64,000 nucleotides of DNA from Idiomarina aquatica (GTDB lineage Bacteria > Pseudomonadota > Gammaproteobacteria > Enterobacterales > Alteromonadaceae), in contig NZ_SNXI01000005.1 in assembly GCF_004362895.1 (NCBI RefSeq), positions 1-64,000 of the forward strand. The letters are read 5' to 3'. Shown in pieces: positions 61,820 through 64,000 of this stretch (position 1 is its first letter; every line of letters begins with the position of its first letter). Both the position numbers and the translations under genes were made by a program. A model generated the notes under the pieces. It made no database searches. It saw only the letters and a list, made by a program, of their open reading frames with translations, and had not been told where the DNA came from.

Positions 61820-63262
61820 ATGCCATCCTTTCGTCTTCTATTCACGACACTACTTAGCACCTTGCTAATGTTTAGTGCTGCGGTCGCAGCGCAGGACCAC
61901 TCACGCCTACCCCAAATGGGAACCACCGGCGCGGGATTTATGACTATTGAACGAGAGCGAGTAGTTGGTGATTATTATATGCGACAGGTTCGGGCGCAGG
62001 CACCTATTATAAGTGACCCGGTATTAGACAGCTATCTGGCTGACCTCGGTAACAGTCTGGTGGTAAATTCAGATAACGTCCGCTACCCCTTTAATTTTTT
62101 CTGGATTAATAACGCCGAGATCAATGCGTTTGCATTTATGGGCGGTTACGTCGGCGTCCATACGGGGTTAATTCAGGAAGCGCGCAATGAATCAGAAATC
62201 GCGGCGGTGCTGGGGCACGAAATAGCGCACGTAACCCAACGCCATATTGTGCGGCGCATGCAAGAGCAGCAGCGCAGTATGCCAATGACTATTGCCGGGT
62301 TGGTCGGCTCAATTTTGTTGGGCATGGCCAGTGCGGATGCAGGCGCAGCAGGACTGTATGCCACCATGGGCATGAGCCAGCAGTCACAGATTAATTACAC
62401 CCGTTTGTACGAGCAGGAAGCTGATCGAATCGGTATGTCGGTGTTGGCAAGTGCGGGTTTTGATCCTGCCGGCGCACCCAGCTTTTTTGGTCGTTTGGCA
62501 GAAAAGTACCGTTATGTCAGTAAGCCGCCGGAAATGTTAATGACCCACCCGCTCCCTGAAGCGCGTATTGCTGATACCCGTGCCCGGGCTGAGAATATGC
62601 GCCGCGTTGACGTAGCCCCTAGCCTGGACTTTCACCTGGCCAAGGCGCGAGTCGATGCCCGCTACACGCGCGCAAGTACGCAGTCGGAATTACTCGACAT
62701 GGCGCAAAGTGATAATCCGATGATGCAGCGCTACGGTCAATATGCGTTAGCTATCCGGGCATTGGACAGCGGCGAAGCTGAAAAGGCTGAACGACTCCTG
62801 CGACCATTGCTACAAGAGTCGCCGCGCAACCGCTTTTACCTTGACGTAAAAACCGATATTTTATTGCAGCAAGAGCGTTTCGACGATGTCTTAACACTAC
62901 TGCGAGAGGCTTATCAACGCAGTCCGAATGAGCAGGTGATTACGCTTAATTTCGCTAATGCGGCAATAGAAGCTGGTGAAATTGGGCTAAGCATTGATCT
63001 GTTGCGCCACTTTTTGCTGGAGAACCCGGAGCACGTGCTTGCCCTGGACTTATTGACTGCCGCTTACGAGCGCAGCGCAAATCGTGCCGCAATGTACGAA
63101 ACTCGAGCGGAAGCGCTCGCTCTCAGAGGCAACTTTAAATTAGCAATTGACCAATTACATACTGCGCATAACCACACTAACAGTGACATCACACACAAAC
63201 GACTCAATGCCCGCATTGATCAGTTACGGGCGCAACTCGAGCAAGCACAAAACCTGATGTAA
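61820..63262 (+). CDS. bepA: Periplasmic metalloprotease-chaperone BepA
   Basis: A 480-residue protein starting at MPSFRLLFTTLLST (ATG 61820), which opens a clear signal peptide (cleavage near AVAAQ). An ATG 45 bases earlier would hide the signal. The M48 zinc site is GHEIAHVTQRH with the third ligand in EQEADRIG, and TPR repeats fill the C-terminal third. BepA helps assemble and clean up outer-membrane LPS-export proteins. It is next to a thioredoxin-like gene and arsC, as in E. coli perM-bepA-yfgD. Confidence 0.94.
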   Translation: MPSFRLLFTTLLSTLLMFSAAVAAQDHSRLPQMGTTGAGFMTIERERVVGDYYMRQVRAQAPIISDPVLDSYLADLGNSLVVNSDNVRYPFNFFWINNAEINAFAFMGGYVGVHTGLIQEARNESEIAAVLGHEIAHVTQRHIVRRMQEQQRSMPMTIAGLVGSILLGMASADAGAAGLYATMGMSQQSQINYTRLYEQEADRIGMSVLASAGFDPAGAPSFFGRLAEKYRYVSKPPEMLMTHPLPEARIADTRARAENMRRVDVAPSLDFHLAKARVDARYTRASTQSELLDMAQSDNPMMQRYGQYALAIRALDSGEAEKAERLLRPLLQESPRNRFYLDVKTDILLQQERFDDVLTLLREAYQRSPNEQVITLNFANAAIEAGEIGLSIDLLRHFLLENPEHVLALDLLTAAYERSANRAAMYETRAEALALRGNFKLAIDQLHTAHNHTNSDITHKRLNARIDQLRAQLEQAQNLM

Positions 63263-63727
63263 TTACTGTTTTACTGCTTCACGCAGCGAGGCTAGTGTCT
63301 GCTCCCCCATCATCGGTCCCTTAACACTCCCGTCGGCAAAAATGACGTAGGTCGCAGGTAGCATTTTAGGGCGTTCAAATGGGAATTTTGCGGTAGGTTG
63401 TGCTAATGCCAATGGATAATCGATGCTATGCCGTTCCGCCAGCGCTTTAATTTGCTGGTTATCCAGCGGATCAAAACTAACCCCTACTAGCTGCAGATTT
63501 GATGTAGATTCTATGTCCTGATGATAAAACTCATTTAACTCCGGCAGTTCGCGCAAACAAGGAGCGCACCACTCGGCAAAGTAATTGACCACCACCGGCC
63601 CTTGTAAATTATTCCAGTCTAACTCTTGATCATGGGTGGTAACGACATCCGGTGCTTTTGAACACCCCGCTAACAATGTTGTTAAAACGATTGCTGTGCC
63701 GGCCAACGGCTTTAACCAGTTTTTCAT
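63263..63727 (-). CDS. TlpA/ResA-like thioredoxin-fold lipoprotein
   Basis: A 154-residue protein with a lipoprotein signal and lipobox LLAGCS (about residues 17-22). The active site is EWCAPC (about residue 53), giving a periplasmic thiol-disulfide exchange domain, and a cis-proline region is in PATYVIF. Its stop abuts the bepA stop. It may keep envelope cysteines reduced or oxidised; the direction is not readable. Confidence 0.9.
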   Translation of the reverse strand: MKNWLKPLAGTAIVLTTLLAGCSKAPDVVTTHDQELDWNNLQGPVVVNYFAEWCAPCLRELPELNEFYHQDIESTSNLQLVGVSFDPLDNQQIKALAERHSIDYPLALAQPTAKFPFERPKMLPATYVIFADGSVKGPMMGEQTLASLREAVKQ

Positions 63728-63847
63728 TATTATTATCCTGTATTGTGCAGTCTTTGCCTTGAGTTAAAGCTTTGCGGTACTATCTACCGTAAGTACACTA
63801 ACATCGTTACGCTAGCTTGCCTTAAAAAACGGAGAACAGTCAATCCT

Positions 63848-64000
63848 ATGAGCACCGTTACTATTTTTCATAATCCGCGTTGTTCCAAGTCACGCCAAAC
63901 CCTCGAAATAATTAAAGATAAAGGGATTGAGCCGGAGATCGTTGAATATTTAAAGACGCCCCCTAATGCCGCTGAAATAGAACGTATTCTGACGCTGCTG
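63848..64000 (+). CDS. arsC: ArsC/YfgD-family arsenate reductase, 5' part
   Basis: The first 51 codons, open to the window end. STVTIFHNPRCSKSRQTLEII holds the CxxS-type catalytic cysteine motif of glutaredoxin-dependent arsenate reductases. In E. coli, yfgD sits beside bepA in the same way. GGAG lies about 15 bases upstream of the ATG. True arsenate reduction is likely but untested. Confidence 0.9.
   Translation, partial: MSTVTIFHNPRCSKSRQTLEIIKDKGIEPEIVEYLKTPPNAAEIERILTLL

Overview
The window looks like a chromosomal segment of a marine gammaproteobacterium, most likely of the Alteromonadales and perhaps near Idiomarina. This rests on gene content: a monomeric NADP isocitrate dehydrogenase, BCCT and POT transporters, four GGDEF-domain proteins, an acnD/prpF-type methylcitrate operon, and E. 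coli-like synteny around dapE, purC-bamC-dapA, bcp and bepA. GC content appears moderate. The genus is inference only. I see no tRNA, rRNA, CRISPR array, prophage or insertion sequence, and no gene-free stretch longer than about 300 bases.

Layout. 1-5.4 kb: a beta-glucoside/sugar-use locus made of a partial surface lipoprotein and a GluP-like permease on the minus strand, divergent from a GH1 beta-glucosidase, a GPH symporter and a LacI regulator, with a LacI-type operator between the two arms. 5.4-15.9 kb: KatG, small hypothetical proteins, a BCCT transporter, a CBS/nucleotidyltransferase plus exonuclease pair, a NIT-domain chemoreceptor and a secreted protein. 15.9-22.5 kb: the minus-strand operon gntR-prpB-prpC-acnD-prpF for propionate breakdown, with TTGTCGACAA operators upstream. 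22.7-33.5 kb: an MHYT-EAL protein, a peptide transporter, a TPR/2OG-oxygenase protein with a DUF4442 partner, a GAF-GGDEF cyclase, isocitrate dehydrogenase and glyoxalase I. 33.6-44.8 kb: a thiamine-diphosphate enzyme, lysC under a lysine riboswitch followed by uppP, a voltage-gated cation channel and a YgjP-type peptidase, then two more diguanylate cyclases and an alcohol dehydrogenase. 44.8-50.2 kb: four overlapping minus-strand genes (hybrid histidine kinase, MoxR ATPase, VWA protein, phospholipase D-family protein). 50.2-64 kb: a patatin, xthA, yfbV, a degenerate EIIA-like protein with yffB-dapE, purC-bamC-dapA, bcp, perM, bepA, a thioredoxin-like lipoprotein and the start of arsC.

The most interesting items are these. 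(i) Two nested inverted-repeat elements at about 26.6 and 33.5 kb share a core but have unrelated long arms. (ii) A set of small GTAG-preceded REP-like hairpins includes two in which the GTAG supplies the stop codon of the adjacent gene. (iii) The voltage-gated channel has a TFEDWTD selectivity filter. (iv) The kinase-MoxR-VWA-PLD operon has overlaps at every junction. (v) A 13-bp perfect hairpin abuts the start codon of a diguanylate cyclase and partly holds its ribosome binding site. (vi) A lysine riboswitch precedes lysC.
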